Shown one piece after another: positions 34,330-42,983 of a stretch of DNA of 64,000 nt (position 1 is the stretch's first letter; each line of letters opens with the position of its first letter). This stretch comes from JALHUB01 sp963719465 (GTDB taxonomy: Bacteria; Chloroflexota; Dehalococcoidia; DSTF01; JALHUB01): positions 1,550,001 through 1,614,000 of the forward strand of contig OY970386.1 of assembly GCA_963719465.1 (NCBI GenBank), in the 5' to 3' direction. A program made the translations under genes and the position numbers. A model generated the notes under the pieces. That model made no database searches. It was not told where the DNA came from and saw only the letters and a list, made by a program, of their open reading frames with translations.

Positions 34330-35088
34330 TTGCTCCGAGGCTCGTCAGGCATTGATGACCGTCACCTGATGGATATGTTCGCTTCTGGCGATTCTCTCGT
34401 TCTCGACAGGCTTTCGGGTGCCTGGTCGAGGCATGTGAGAAACCATGTGCGCGCCGTTATCGAGCAGTGGCAGCTCGACCTTGACACGCACGATAGCTAC
34501 TCCGGTACGCACTCTGAGCTGGCGGCCGAGCACGCGCTCGCGTTGGCGCGCTGCGTCCAGCTTCCCTCCGACGAGGTGGCTGCGCTCTGGCTGGCTGCTC
34601 ACGTCTATGATCTGGGGAAGATGGCGCTCCCGGCAGACCTCTTGACGAGGGGCGGGCCTCTGGACAGCACGGAGATGCTCGCCCTCCGCTCCCACGTTTC
34701 CGTCGGCTATGAGCTCCTGCGCGAATGGCCCGTCCTGCGCATGTCGCCGCACTGGCTTCAAGACCTTGTCCTGGAGACCGTTCTTTTTCATCATGAGCGC
34801 TGGGACGGGAAGGGCTACCTTCGCGGCAGGAGCGGCGACCAGATACCGCTGCCGGCCCGCATCATGGCCATCGCCGACGCCTATTCGGCTATGATCCTGG
34901 ACTCGCCCTATCGCCTCGCCCGCAATCCGACGCAAGCGCTGGACGAGATCTATGAGAAGGCAGGCACGCAGTTCGATCCGGGCCTGGCGAAGCAGTTTGT
35001 CCGGTCGCTCAAGCTGGGGGAGCGCCACAGCAGTCTGGTGCTTCCCAAAGGCCACGAGGACAACCGGGACATCCGTCTCGCTTCCTGA
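34330..35088 (+). CDS. HD-GYP-like protein with an altered metal site
   Basis: The 252-residue protein follows the HD-GYP phosphodiesterase plan, but the HD dyad reads YD (LAAHVYDLGKMALP, where LLHDIGKIGIP is usual). The GYP signature reads GYL (HHERWDGKGYLRGR). Other ligands are kept: RSHVSVGYELL, FHHERWDG and MAIADAYSAMI, plus the late TQFDPGLAKQFV. The first 60 residues show no receiver or membrane domain. Loss of the first histidine suggests a weak or absent cyclic-di-GMP phosphodiesterase activity and perhaps a binding role (inference). The start is TTG at 34330 with TTAGGAGG upstream. It is divergent from the amidase gene. Confidence 0.8.
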   Translation: MLRGSSGIDDRHLMDMFASGDSLVLDRLSGAWSRHVRNHVRAVIEQWQLDLDTHDSYSGTHSELAAEHALALARCVQLPSDEVAALWLAAHVYDLGKMALPADLLTRGGPLDSTEMLALRSHVSVGYELLREWPVLRMSPHWLQDLVLETVLFHHERWDGKGYLRGRSGDQIPLPARIMAIADAYSAMILDSPYRLARNPTQALDEIYEKAGTQFDPGLAKQFVRSLKLGERHSSLVLPKGHEDNRDIRLAS

Positions 35089-35099
35089 ACGTCAAAGGC

Positions 35100-36545
35100 C
35101 TATTCGCGCCGTTCTCGCCAGTCGGCCAGACGTGACAGCGCTCTGAAGGCGCGCTCGAAGTCGGGATAGACCGCCAGACCGCTTTCGGTGGCGGCTTTGT
35201 AGAACACCTCGAATGCCGCCATCGTCTTGGCGTTGTCGGGCGTGCGTAGCGCCAGCGCCAGGGGAACGGGACTCTGGTCGGCTGCCTCCTTCATCTTCTG
35301 CACTACGCCAAGCACCATGGCTTCAACGTCCGGCACCCGGTTCAGCCACCAGTCCAGACGCGGCAGGATGAGGATGCAGTGGATGCCCGGTTCGCTGCCG
35401 ACGATATCGACGGTCCTGTGGAAGCCCTCCGTGTCTTCGAGAGCGACCGTGTCGAGGGGATTGCGAATGCTGGTGCCGGCCAGCGGCGTGAAGCTTCGCA
35501 GCTTTGCCTGCGCCTCCTCCGACAGCGGCGGAACGCTCAGCCCCAGCTTCTCCGCGCGGTCTGCCGACAGGACGCTTGAACCGCCGCCGACCACGATGAT
35601 GGCGACGCCGCGACCCGACGGCGGCCTGAGCAGATGGAACGTCACCGCCATGTCCACCAGGTCGTCGAGGCTCTCGACGGAGACGGCTCCCACCTGCCGG
35701 CAGAGCCCTTCCCAGACCTGCGCCGAGCCGGCAAGGCTTCCCGTATGGGATTCCGTGGCCCGACCGCCGGCTTTGGTCGCGCCGCCCTTCAGCACGACCG
35801 TCGGCTTAGCGGCCGCGGCAGCCCGCAGCGCTTTCTGAAAGCGATAGCCGTCCTTCACGCCTTCGATGTAGGACAGGATGATCTCCGTCTCCGGATCGGC
35901 CAGGCAGTATTCAAAGAAATCGCTTTCGTCGAGATCCGAGGCGTTGCCGTAGCTCATCACCTTGCTGAATCGGACGCCGCGCAAAGCCGCGTCGTGTACC
36001 AGGTCTTCGCCGTTGAGGCCGCTTTGAGAGATGAAAGCGACCGTACCCGGCTCCTTCGGGAAGTCGCCGCCGAAGCTAATGCCGCCGGCAGGGCAATAGA
36101 GGCCCATGCAGTTCGGCCCGACGATCCGGATCCCCGCCGCCCTCGCCTTCGCCAGCACGTCGCGCTCCAGGTCTATGCGCTCCGGCTCGCCTGTTTCCCG
36201 AAAGCCGGCCGTGAAGAAGTGAATGCAGCGAACGCCCTTGGCTGCTGCGTCGTTCATGAGGCCTCTGACGCCATCAGCCGGGATCGCCGAGATCACGTAG
36301 TCGACCGGGCCGGGGATGGCGGAAAGCGACGGGTAGCAGCGGAGGCCGAGCACTTCGTCGAGCGTCGGATGGACGGGGTACAGGGGGCCCGGGAAGCCGA
36401 AGGTCTGCATTCCCTTCAGAAACATGTTCCCGCCGCCCCAATCGCGCGGCTTGCCGGAGACGCCGACGACGGCGACGGAACGCGGGTAGAACAGGTAGTC
36501 GAGAGGGTGAGCGTTATTGTTCGGCACGTCTGGCTTTGTTTGCAA
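35100..36545 (-). CDS. CoA-binding acyl-CoA synthetase (NDP-forming) alpha-subunit-like protein
   Basis: About 481 residues match the alpha part of ADP-forming acetyl/acyl-CoA synthetases. These are a CoA-binding Rossmann domain (DYLFYPRSVAVVGVSGKP, PVDYVISAIPADGV, GIRIVGPNCMGLYCP), then succinyl-CoA-ligase-like domains (AFISQSGLNGEDL, KPTVVLKGGATKAGGRA). The phospho-histidine lies in ESHTGSLAGSAQ. The ATP-grasp beta part is absent both here and next door, so a partner must be encoded elsewhere or the protein has another role. The start is uncertain: TTG 36545 is used, TTG 36590 and GTG 36527 are alternatives, and no good ribosome site is visible. It is divergent from two CoA-transferase genes, hinting at a shared acyl-CoA pathway. 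Confidence 0.85.
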   Translation of the reverse strand: MQTKPDVPNNNAHPLDYLFYPRSVAVVGVSGKPRDWGGGNMFLKGMQTFGFPGPLYPVHPTLDEVLGLRCYPSLSAIPGPVDYVISAIPADGVRGLMNDAAAKGVRCIHFFTAGFRETGEPERIDLERDVLAKARAAGIRIVGPNCMGLYCPAGGISFGGDFPKEPGTVAFISQSGLNGEDLVHDAALRGVRFSKVMSYGNASDLDESDFFEYCLADPETEIILSYIEGVKDGYRFQKALRAAAAAKPTVVLKGGATKAGGRATESHTGSLAGSAQVWEGLCRQVGAVSVESLDDLVDMAVTFHLLRPPSGRGVAIIVVGGGSSVLSADRAEKLGLSVPPLSEEAQAKLRSFTPLAGTSIRNPLDTVALEDTEGFHRTVDIVGSEPGIHCILILPRLDWWLNRVPDVEAMVLGVVQKMKEAADQSPVPLALALRTPDNAKTMAAFEVFYKAATESGLAVYPDFERAFRALSRLADWRERRE

Positions 36546-36680
36546 ATGGCAGCCCCAGTTGAACCTAGGCCAGCCGGCGGAATAAGTCAACGAAGCGCCC
36601 CTTCACGGATTCAGGGTTTCACCACGTTTTGTTGAAATCGCCCTTGTGCTAGGCTAGGAATTGCATTCAACCTGATACGA

Positions 36681-37907
36681 ATGACTGGAAACCGGTTGGG
36701 AATGACTGAACGCGCCCTCGAAGGCGTCCGAGTCCTCGAATACTGCGACATGATCGCGGGGCCGTACTGCGGCAAGCTGCTTGCCGACCTGGGCGCAGAG
36801 TCGATCAAGATCGAGCAGCCGCTGGTCGGTGACCGCGCCCGCCGCATAGGCCCGTTTCCCGACGACCTGCCGCACCCGGACAAGAGCGGCCTGTTCCTGT
36901 ACGTCAACACGAACAAACGCGGCATAACCCTTGATCCAACGCTGGTGACGGGGCGGCGCATCTTAAGGGAGCTGGTCAAGCAGACGGACGTCCTTATCGA
37001 AGACCAGACGCCCGGTGGAATGGAAGCGCTGGGCCTGGACTACGAGACGCTGGCGGCCGCCAACCCGGGTCTCATCGTCGTCTCGATCACGCCGTTTGGC
37101 CAGACCGGCCCCTACGCAGAGTACGCTTGTCGCACGCTGAACCTTCACCATGTCAGCGCTCACACGACGAAGTTCTTTCTTGCCAGATTCGAAGAGCCGG
37201 GGAAGCCGCCCGTGCCGCCCGGCGGCTACGTGGGCGAGTACGACGGTGGCCTGAACGGCGCCATCGCTGCGCTGGCGGCCCTGTTCGGGCGCATGCTTAC
37301 CGGCGAGGGCCAGCACGTCGACGTGTCGAAGCAGGAGAGCCTGCTCGGCCTGGAGCGGGTGGACCTCTGTCGCTTCGCCGACGGTGAGACGATCATCGGC
37401 CGCATCGGAATGCAGATCGGCGGCCTGATACCCTGCAAGGACGGCTGGGTGATTCTGACGATGCCACAGGACCACCAGTGGGATGGGCTTGTGCAGGCGA
37501 TGGGCAATCCGGAATGGGCGCAGGACCCGCAGTTCGCGACAGAGATGGGCCGCGCAGACAGACGCGACGAAATCCAGCCGCATGTCGAGGCGTGGGCCGC
37601 CGAGCGGACAGAAGACGAGCTATACCATCTTGCGCAGAGCCACAGCGTACCCCTCTCGCCTGTGCGTTCGACGGAAGGGGTGTTCAACTGGCGGCAGACG
37701 CAGGAGCGGCGCTTCTTCCAGGAGGTCGAGCACCCGGTTGCCGGAAAGTTCTACTATCCGACGGCCGGCTACATCTTCTCGGAGATGCCGTGGCAGGCTG
37801 AGCGCCCGGCACCGCTGCTCGGCGAACACAATGAGGAGGTCTATTGCGGCCGGCTCGGCTACTCACATGAGGAGCTGGCGCGGCTGCGGGCCGAGGGAGT
37901 GATCTGA
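36681..37907 (+). CDS. Class III CoA-transferase (CaiB/BaiF family), first of a pair
   Basis: The protein of about 400 residues has family III marks: LEGVRVLEYCDMIAGPYCGK near the N-terminus, LGAESIKIEQP, LFLYVNTNKRGITLD, a candidate active-site Asp in YVGEYDGGLNGAIAAL, GQHVDVSKQESLL and a C-terminal PAPLLGEHNEEVY. These enzymes move CoA between carboxylic acids through aspartyl-CoA intermediates. ATG 36681 is used; ATG 36702 (TERALEGVRVLEY) is equally plausible. The second gene of the pair starts 3 bases after its stop. The substrate is unknown. Confidence 0.9.
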   Translation: MTGNRLGMTERALEGVRVLEYCDMIAGPYCGKLLADLGAESIKIEQPLVGDRARRIGPFPDDLPHPDKSGLFLYVNTNKRGITLDPTLVTGRRILRELVKQTDVLIEDQTPGGMEALGLDYETLAAANPGLIVVSITPFGQTGPYAEYACRTLNLHHVSAHTTKFFLARFEEPGKPPVPPGGYVGEYDGGLNGAIAALAALFGRMLTGEGQHVDVSKQESLLGLERVDLCRFADGETIIGRIGMQIGGLIPCKDGWVILTMPQDHQWDGLVQAMGNPEWAQDPQFATEMGRADRRDEIQPHVEAWAAERTEDELYHLAQSHSVPLSPVRSTEGVFNWRQTQERRFFQEVEHPVAGKFYYPTAGYIFSEMPWQAERPAPLLGEHNEEVYCGRLGYSHEELARLRAEGVI

Positions 37908-37910
37908 AGC

Positions 37911-39131
37911 ATGGCGGAGAAGCGGCGCCCTCTCGAAGGCGTGCGAATACTCGACTTCACTTGGGCCTGGGCCGGGCCCCAGGCGACGCTTCTGCTTGCC
38001 CTGCTCGGCGCCGAGGTCATAAAGGTCGAAAGCCGCCGCCGGCTGGACCATTCCCGATTGCGCTCGCTGGTCGCCGGTCGCACGATGGGCGGTCCCGACG
38101 AATCGTTCATCTTCAACACGCTGAATCTCAACAAGCTCAGTCTGACGCTGAACTTGAGCAAGCCGGAGGCGGTGGAGATCGCCCGGTCGGTGGCGAAGAT
38201 AAGCGACGTCGTCACTCAGAACATGCGACCCGGCGTGCTGGACAGGCTGGGCCTAGGCTACGAGGACCTGAAGGCGATAAAGCCGGACATCATCATGTTG
38301 TCGTCGTCGGCGGTCGGCAGTACCGGGCCGGAGAGATTCTACACCGGCTACGCGCCCACTTTTGCCGCCATGGGAGGGATGATCTACATCACGGGGCGGG
38401 CCGGCGGGAATCCGGCGCCCCTGATGGGCACCATCGACCTGCGCGTCGGGAGCACGGGAGCGTTCGCGGTCCTGGCGGCGCTCTACCATCGAAAGCGGAC
38501 TGGTCAGGGCCAGCACATTGACCTGTCTTCCGCCGAAGCGGTCAGCTCGCTGATGGGCGACGCTTTCATGGACTACACGATGAACGGCCGCGTTCAGCAG
38601 CGCGCTGGCAACAACGACCGCGCTCTGGCGCCGCACAACGTCTATCCCTGCAAGGGCGACGACGCCTGGGTGACGATAGTCGTCAGCAGCGAGGACGAGT
38701 GGCGCGCTCTCTGCGATGTCGTCGGAGACGAGCGGCTGAGGCACGACGAGCGTTTCGCGGATGAAGCGAGCCGCTGGCAGAATCGCGACGCTCTGGATGA
38801 GATGATAAGCGACTGGACGCGCGACCGCCCGCCGCTCGACATAATGCAGATGCTGCAGGCAGCCGGCGTCCCCGCTATGCCCGTCCTTGCCGGCGAGGAG
38901 ATCGTCGTCGATCGCCACGTGGTGGAGCGCGGCGTTGTCGAGACGGTCGAGCACCCGCTGATGGGGACGAAGCACGTGCTGGGGCCGCCCTGGCGCCTGT
39001 CGAAGACACCGGCCCGCATCGTCCGCCCGGGGCCGCTGCTGGGTCAGCACAACGATTACGTCCTCGGGGAGCTGCTGGGGATGCCGAAGGACGAGATCGA
39101 ACGTCTGACGGCGGCGGAAGTCGTCTACTGA
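37911..39131 (+). CDS. Class III CoA-transferase (CaiB/BaiF family), second of a pair
   Basis: The 406-residue protein is of the same family: LEGVRILDFTWAWAGPQAT, LGAEVIKVESRRRLDHSR, FNTLNLNKLSLTLNLSKPEA, QNMRPGVLDRLGLGYEDL, candidate active-site Asp in MGTIDLRVGSTGAFAVL, and GPLLGQHNDYVLGELLG. It resembles its upstream neighbour only distantly, so the pair is not a fresh duplication. Two different subunits could form a mixed enzyme, as known for some succinyl-CoA-dependent class III transferases. It follows the first gene by 3 bases. Its end overlaps the convergent carboxypeptidase gene by 7 bases. Confidence 0.9.
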   Translation: MAEKRRPLEGVRILDFTWAWAGPQATLLLALLGAEVIKVESRRRLDHSRLRSLVAGRTMGGPDESFIFNTLNLNKLSLTLNLSKPEAVEIARSVAKISDVVTQNMRPGVLDRLGLGYEDLKAIKPDIIMLSSSAVGSTGPERFYTGYAPTFAAMGGMIYITGRAGGNPAPLMGTIDLRVGSTGAFAVLAALYHRKRTGQGQHIDLSSAEAVSSLMGDAFMDYTMNGRVQQRAGNNDRALAPHNVYPCKGDDAWVTIVVSSEDEWRALCDVVGDERLRHDERFADEASRWQNRDALDEMISDWTRDRPPLDIMQMLQAAGVPAMPVLAGEEIVVDRHVVERGVVETVEHPLMGTKHVLGPPWRLSKTPARIVRPGPLLGQHNDYVLGELLGMPKDEIERLTAAEVVY

Positions 39132-40120
39132 GTCGCGGCGGGCGAGGTGGCGTCGCAACTCCCTGCCGGAACGTTCTGAAGCGTTTCGAAGGCCCAGTCG
39201 AAGAGGCGGGTGGCGTCCGTATAGCGGTCCTGGCTGTTGAAGAGCGCAAGATAGACGCGATGCCCATCGCGCTGCGCCGTCGCGACGAAGGTCTGCCCCG
39301 CATTCTCCGTCCAGCCGATCTTGATGCCGTCGGCGCCGGGGTAGTCCCAGAGGAGCAGGTTGCCGTTCCATAGCTCCGGACCGCTCCAGTTAGCCGTGTA
39401 CTGCTTCGTGCCGACGATCTGGGCGAAAAGAGGGTTCTTCATGGCGTAGCGGCCGAGCATAAGCATGTCGTAGGCGGAGGAGTAGTTGCCGGGAGCGTCG
39501 AGGCCATGCGGATTTGTGAAGTGGGTGTCCTGCAGGCCGAGGTCGCGCACCTTGGCGTTCATGCGGTCGACGAAGGAGGGCACGTCGCCGGCGACGTAAC
39601 GGGCGATCGCCACAGCGGCGTCGGCGCCCGAGGGAAGAAGGAGGCCGTAGAGCAGGTCGCGCAGCGAGAGCTGCATTCCCGTCTCCAGTCCCATCACGGT
39701 GCTATCGCCGGCGAAGAAGCCGTCGATGTTGACGGTCACCATGTCGTCGGGATCGCTTGACTCAAGCGCGACGACCGCGGTCATGATCTTGGCGATGCTG
39801 GCCGGCGGCAGGCGGTGGTGCTCGTCCTTGGCGTACAGGAGGTTGTCGCAGTCGTCCGCGACTACGGCCGCGGAAACGGCGCTGAGGTCCGGCGGACGCG
39901 TCTCGCTGGCTCCCAGCACCTCTTGCGTTGCCGCCGGCGATGGCGTGGGCGCTTCCGTAGGCGATGTCGGAGGCGACGCGGCGCAGTCGCCGCCCTCGCA
40001 GCCGGCGAGGTGCTCGGATATGAAGAGCGAGTGGAAGGTGAAGAGGAGAGTAAGAATGGCTGCTATCGCCAGGATGGCGACAAGCGCATGACTCCCTCCG
40101 CGCTGGCGCCTTCGAACCAT
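39125..40120 (-). CDS. D-alanyl-D-alanine carboxypeptidase (PBP, S11-like)
   Basis: The 331-residue enzyme trims D-alanine from peptidoglycan stem peptides outside the membrane. A basic start and one signal-anchor helix (ALVAILAIAAILTLLFTFHS) precede a Ser/Thr/Pro linker, then the serine-peptidase domain. The nucleophile motif SIAK (in PPASIAKIMTAVVAL) is normal. The second motif reads SGAD where SGND is usual, and the third reads KIGW in place of KTG. The asparagine loss may tune activity; such variants occur in the family. A second, C-terminal membrane-binding domain as in E. coli PBP5 is not evident. The start is ATG 40120. Confidence 0.88.
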   Translation of the reverse strand: MVRRRQRGGSHALVAILAIAAILTLLFTFHSLFISEHLAGCEGGDCAASPPTSPTEAPTPSPAATQEVLGASETRPPDLSAVSAAVVADDCDNLLYAKDEHHRLPPASIAKIMTAVVALESSDPDDMVTVNIDGFFAGDSTVMGLETGMQLSLRDLLYGLLLPSGADAAVAIARYVAGDVPSFVDRMNAKVRDLGLQDTHFTNPHGLDAPGNYSSAYDMLMLGRYAMKNPLFAQIVGTKQYTANWSGPELWNGNLLLWDYPGADGIKIGWTENAGQTFVATAQRDGHRVYLALFNSQDRYTDATRLFDWAFETLQNVPAGSCDATSPAATQ

Positions 40121-40169
40121 TGGCTATGAATCTAGCACATTTTTTGCGCTTCGCCAATAGCGACGCCAA

Positions 40170-40199
40170 TTGACCGCGCGCTGCGGACGCTGGTAGATT
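40170..40199 (+). promoter_or_regulatory. Promoter that would give a leaderless methyltransferase mRNA
   Basis: TTGACC at 40170-40175, an 18-base spacer, then TAGATT at 40194-40199. The ATG is at 40208, so transcription would start at or within two bases of the start codon. No Shine-Dalgarno sequence is present in between. Confidence 0.6.
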
Positions 40200-40207
40200 C
40201 GCTAGAC

Positions 40208-40978
40208 ATGCGCTTCTTGGAGCAGGTGGCGGAGAATCAGCTTCAGTCCGGCCGGCGGGTCGGCCCTGTCCTGCAGCGGCTCGAGGTCGTTGACCTGACG
40301 CTGCTGGGCGTCCGGCCGGGGGCACGCGTGCTCGACGTCGGCTGTCACGTCGGGCGTCTCATCTCGCGCCTGATTGGACGTGGTTGCGAGTGCGTCGGCG
40401 TCGATGTCGACCGCTCCAGCCTGCTGTCAGCCCAGAAACATCTTCTCGACCGTGATCCGCTGCCGGCTTTTGCCCTGGCGGACGGCTGTCTGCTGCCCTT
40501 CCACGACTCGTCGTTTGAGTTCGTTGCCTGCACCGAGACGCTGGAGCATGTCGAGGACGCGAACCGGGCGCTGCGGGAGATGGCGCGTGTCCTGAAGCCG
40601 GGGGGTCGGCTGGTGGTGAGCGTGCCGGACGCGCTGCCAGAGATCATCGCTTACCATGTCTACGAGCTGTATCGCGTCAGTCCGGGCGGGCATCGGCGCA
40701 TCTATTCTCGCGGTCGCGTTGTTCAGGCGGTCGAGGCGGCGGGACTACGGCCCCGGGCGAGGCGGCTGCGCAATTCCGTGGAAGCGGTCTACTGGACGTT
40801 GCTCTTCCTCCTGGACGCGTGCCCCTATATGCGCGGCTGGTCGGTCGAGGCGCTGAATCGCTGGCGGGACCGGTCAAACGGGGAGCCGTATTCGCTGCTA
40901 TATCACGCGCTCGACGAGGCGGGGAATCGCGTCTATCCGAAGAGCGTGGTCGTGTACGCGGAGAAGCCGCCGGGGTAA
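40208..40978 (+). CDS. Class I SAM-dependent methyltransferase (type 11)
   Basis: The 256-residue protein has motif I ARVLDVGCHVGRLISRLIG, the acidic residue of motif II in CVGVDVDRSSLL, ALADGCLLPFHDSSFEFVAC, TLEHVEDANRALREMARVLK and PGGRLVVSVPD. The last 100 residues are family-specific, with no clear match. The cysteine in motif I (VGCH) replaces the more usual GCGxG but keeps the fold. Possible substrates are lipids, quinones or sugars. It appears to be expressed from a leaderless transcript (promoter 40170-40199). It converges with purN across a spacer with a hairpin repeat. Confidence 0.85.
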   Translation: MRFLEQVAENQLQSGRRVGPVLQRLEVVDLTLLGVRPGARVLDVGCHVGRLISRLIGRGCECVGVDVDRSSLLSAQKHLLDRDPLPAFALADGCLLPFHDSSFEFVACTETLEHVEDANRALREMARVLKPGGRLVVSVPDALPEIIAYHVYELYRVSPGGHRRIYSRGRVVQAVEAAGLRPRARRLRNSVEAVYWTLLFLLDACPYMRGWSVEALNRWRDRSNGEPYSLLYHALDEAGNRVYPKSVVVYAEKPPG

Positions 40979-41055
40979 ACGCCAGCGCCGGGAGCTGCCA
41001 GGGGCGTGGGTTCGGCGCCCGCGGTGGTTGTCGCTGGATGCGTTGGGTTGGATTC

Positions 41056-41090
41056 GGCGCCCGCCGAAGGCGGGCGCAACCCCGAGCGCG
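41056..41090 (+). repeat. Intergenic hairpin repeat, element A
   Basis: A perfect 9-base-pair stem (41057-41065 with 41069-41077) around GAA is followed by the tail AACCCCGAGCGCG. A 12-base word from its start (TTCGGCGCCCGC) also occurs at 41011-41022. It lies between the convergent methyltransferase and purN genes. Elements B (42631-42677) and C (50338-50376) share the opening GGCGC and the tail. Confidence 0.65.
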
Positions 41091-41139
41091 GGATCGCACT
41101 TCTCGGTGACAATCTCGAAGCGGACATGGCGCGTCAACG

Positions 41140-41760
41140 TCAGCCGACGGATGCGAGGGCATCGAGGTCTATCTCGCCGGTGATGATCTTCTGCAGCGTC
41201 ACGGCGAAAAGCTTGTGCTCCTGCTCCAGCACGCGCGCGGCCAGCAATTCCGGCGTGTCGCCGTCGAGCACGGGCACTTCGCGCTGGGCAACGATCGGAC
41301 CGCGGTCGTAGTTCTCGTCGACGAGGTGGATCGTGACGCCGCTGACCTTCTCGCCGGCTGCCAGCACCGCCTCGTGGACCTTGATGCCGTAGAGCCCCTT
41401 GCCGCCGAATTTCGGCAGCAGAGCGGGATGGATGTTGAGGATTCTGCCTCGGTATCGTCGCAGCGTCTGCGGGCCCAGCAGCCTCATGTAGCCGGCGAGA
41501 ATGACGAGATCGACGTTGTGCTCTTCGAGCGTCCGGCAAATGGCTGCATCGAGCTGCGCGGCGTCAGGATGGGTCGCGCCGCTCAGATGATAGGCGGGTA
41601 CGCCTTCGCGATGCGCGCGCGCCATCGCCCCGGAATCGGAGTTGTTGCTGATGACCACCGCCGGCACAGCGTCGAGACGGCCCTCTTTGCAGGCGTCGAC
41701 GATCGCCTGCATGTTGCTGCCGCCGTGGGACGCGAGGAAGCCGAGTCGCGCCTTTTGCAT
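41140..41760 (-). CDS. purN: Phosphoribosylglycinamide formyltransferase
   Basis: The 206-residue enzyme transfers a formyl group from 10-formyltetrahydrofolate to glycinamide ribonucleotide in purine synthesis. Landmarks are the phosphate loop LASHGGSNMQAI (ASHGGSN where SGxGSN is usual), VDLVILAGYMRLL, the catalytic Asn/His in ILNIHPALLPKFGGKGLYG, and Asp in VTIHLVDENYDRGPIVAQ. It is cytoplasmic. It stands alone, convergent with the methyltransferase gene, and no other purine gene is adjacent apart from prs about 1.2 kb away. Confidence 0.95.
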   Translation of the reverse strand: MQKARLGFLASHGGSNMQAIVDACKEGRLDAVPAVVISNNSDSGAMARAHREGVPAYHLSGATHPDAAQLDAAICRTLEEHNVDLVILAGYMRLLGPQTLRRYRGRILNIHPALLPKFGGKGLYGIKVHEAVLAAGEKVSGVTIHLVDENYDRGPIVAQREVPVLDGDTPELLAARVLEQEHKLFAVTLQKIITGEIDLDALASVG

Positions 41761-41848
41761 GCCTATCCCGTTCGCCTGACGATTCGCCGTCGGACGGCTC
41801 TGATTATAGCTCAGGCCTTGGGAACAGTCAGGAATGAGCGCCGGAACG

Positions 41849-42487
41849 TCAGGAGTCGTTCTCGCGCACCAGGTAAGCGCAGACGCTGTTCTCCTGGTTC
41901 ACGCCCAGCGGCTCGACGTTCGCTTTCAGCAGTCGCCGCAACAGCCGCTGGTCGTGGATGCAGACTTCGCTGTGAATGTCTGCGATTCGCGGGCAAGGGC
42001 AGCCCTGGCCGAGCAGCAGGTAGCCGTCGTCGCTCTTGCGCCATTCGAAGAACATGCCTTCACCGGCGAGGAGCTTCGTCGTCTCATCCAGGCGGTCCGG
42101 CAGCGTCTTGCCGGTGATCTTGCCGGCATACGTTTCGGCCACGCGGTCCGCCATCCTTTCGAAGAGGACTTCCGCAAGGGCGACGCCGCTTTTGCCTTTC
42201 GTATCGTCGCGATCGAGCGAGACGAGTTCTTCGATGATGCGGTTCGTTAGCTGCACGTAGCCGCGGGGAAAGAGGTCGTCGCCGGCATCGGTCAGAGCGA
42301 AGACGTAGCGAGGGCGGCCGATCTCACGTCGCTCCTGGGTCACGGCGACGTAATTGTCGCGCATGAGAATGTCCAGGTGGCGTCGGACGGTGGCGGCGGC
42401 CAGTCCCAGCTCCTGCGTCAGCTCTTCGACCGTGGCGTGCTGGCGACGGCGCAGTATCTCGAGGATGGTCTGGCGTGTGCTTTCCAT
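41849..42487 (-). CDS. SufR-like winged-helix regulator with four conserved cysteines
   Basis: The 212-residue protein has an N-terminal HTH (RQTILEILRRRQHATVEELT, AAATVRRHLDILMRDNYVAV) and wing (REIGRPRYVFALTDAG). The C-terminal half has cysteines in GCPCPRIADIHSEVCIHD and ENSVCAYLV. This layout matches SufR/DeoR-like regulators that hold an iron-sulfur cluster and control cluster-assembly or oxidative genes. No suf/isc gene lies in the window, so its targets are elsewhere, or it controls itself. It has an excellent promoter (42511-42540). Cluster binding is inferred, not shown. Confidence 0.8.
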   Translation of the reverse strand: MESTRQTILEILRRRQHATVEELTQELGLAAATVRRHLDILMRDNYVAVTQERREIGRPRYVFALTDAGDDLFPRGYVQLTNRIIEELVSLDRDDTKGKSGVALAEVLFERMADRVAETYAGKITGKTLPDRLDETTKLLAGEGMFFEWRKSDDGYLLLGQGCPCPRIADIHSEVCIHDQRLLRRLLKANVEPLGVNQENSVCAYLVRENDS

Positions 42488-42510
42488 GAAGATGCTCGTC
42501 CCTTCAACTC

Positions 42511-42540
42511 AATCTAGCAGCGAAATCGGCGCCTTGTCAA
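42511..42540 (-). promoter_or_regulatory. Promoter of the SufR-like regulator gene
   Basis: On the minus strand TTGACA (42540-42535), an 18-base spacer, then TAGATT (42516-42511). The ATG follows 24 bases later. Confidence 0.65.
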
Positions 42541-42630
42541 GCTAGTCCTGTTTTCGATGCTTTTTGTGATTTTATATCCCGCGTTGGGTGAGGAAACATG
42601 GGAGCTGAGAGTTGGCGCGGCGTGGTTCCC

Positions 42631-42677
42631 GGCGCGAAGCGCCCGCGCTGGCGGGCGCTTCGCGCAACCCGAACGCG
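42631..42677 (+). repeat. Intergenic hairpin repeat, element B
   Basis: A perfect 13-base-pair stem (42634-42646 with 42651-42663) around a 4-base loop is followed by the tail GCAACCCGAACGCG. It lies in the 496-base divergent spacer between the SufR-like gene and prs, which otherwise holds only promoters and no convincing gene. Confidence 0.7.
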
Positions 42678-42804
42678 GCAAACGCAGCCCCCTTTCGTCC
42701 TCTCGAACCCTCGATGGAAGAACCTCGCTTCTGGCACGTAACGTATCGTCGGTTCACAATAGGGACAGCGGCGACGCCACAGCGCCGCCGAAGGGCTGCG
42801 CGCG

Positions 42805-42833
42805 TTGCTGGGCACCTTGAGCTGTGCTATGAT
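42805..42833 (+). promoter_or_regulatory. Promoter of prs
   Basis: TTGCTG at 42805-42810, a 17-base spacer, then TATGAT at 42828-42833 with TG one base before it (extended -10). The leader would be about 145 bases. Confidence 0.65.
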
Positions 42834-42983
42834 CTTAGCGTCTACCAGGCACGCTTTCCGGACCACTGGCCGGGGCGGGACCGATGACACGATCAGCGGT
42901 TCCTGGCTCGGCCTTTTGGTGAGCGACAAGCGGCAGATCCCCATGAGAGACCGTCTGGATTAGATCGAACAGGAGGGAAGCCA

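Noticed and set aside
34322..34332. Alternative TTG at 34322 for the HD-GYP gene
   Set aside because: Out of frame with the HD-GYP reading; TTG 34330 keeps the frame with AGGAGG upstream.
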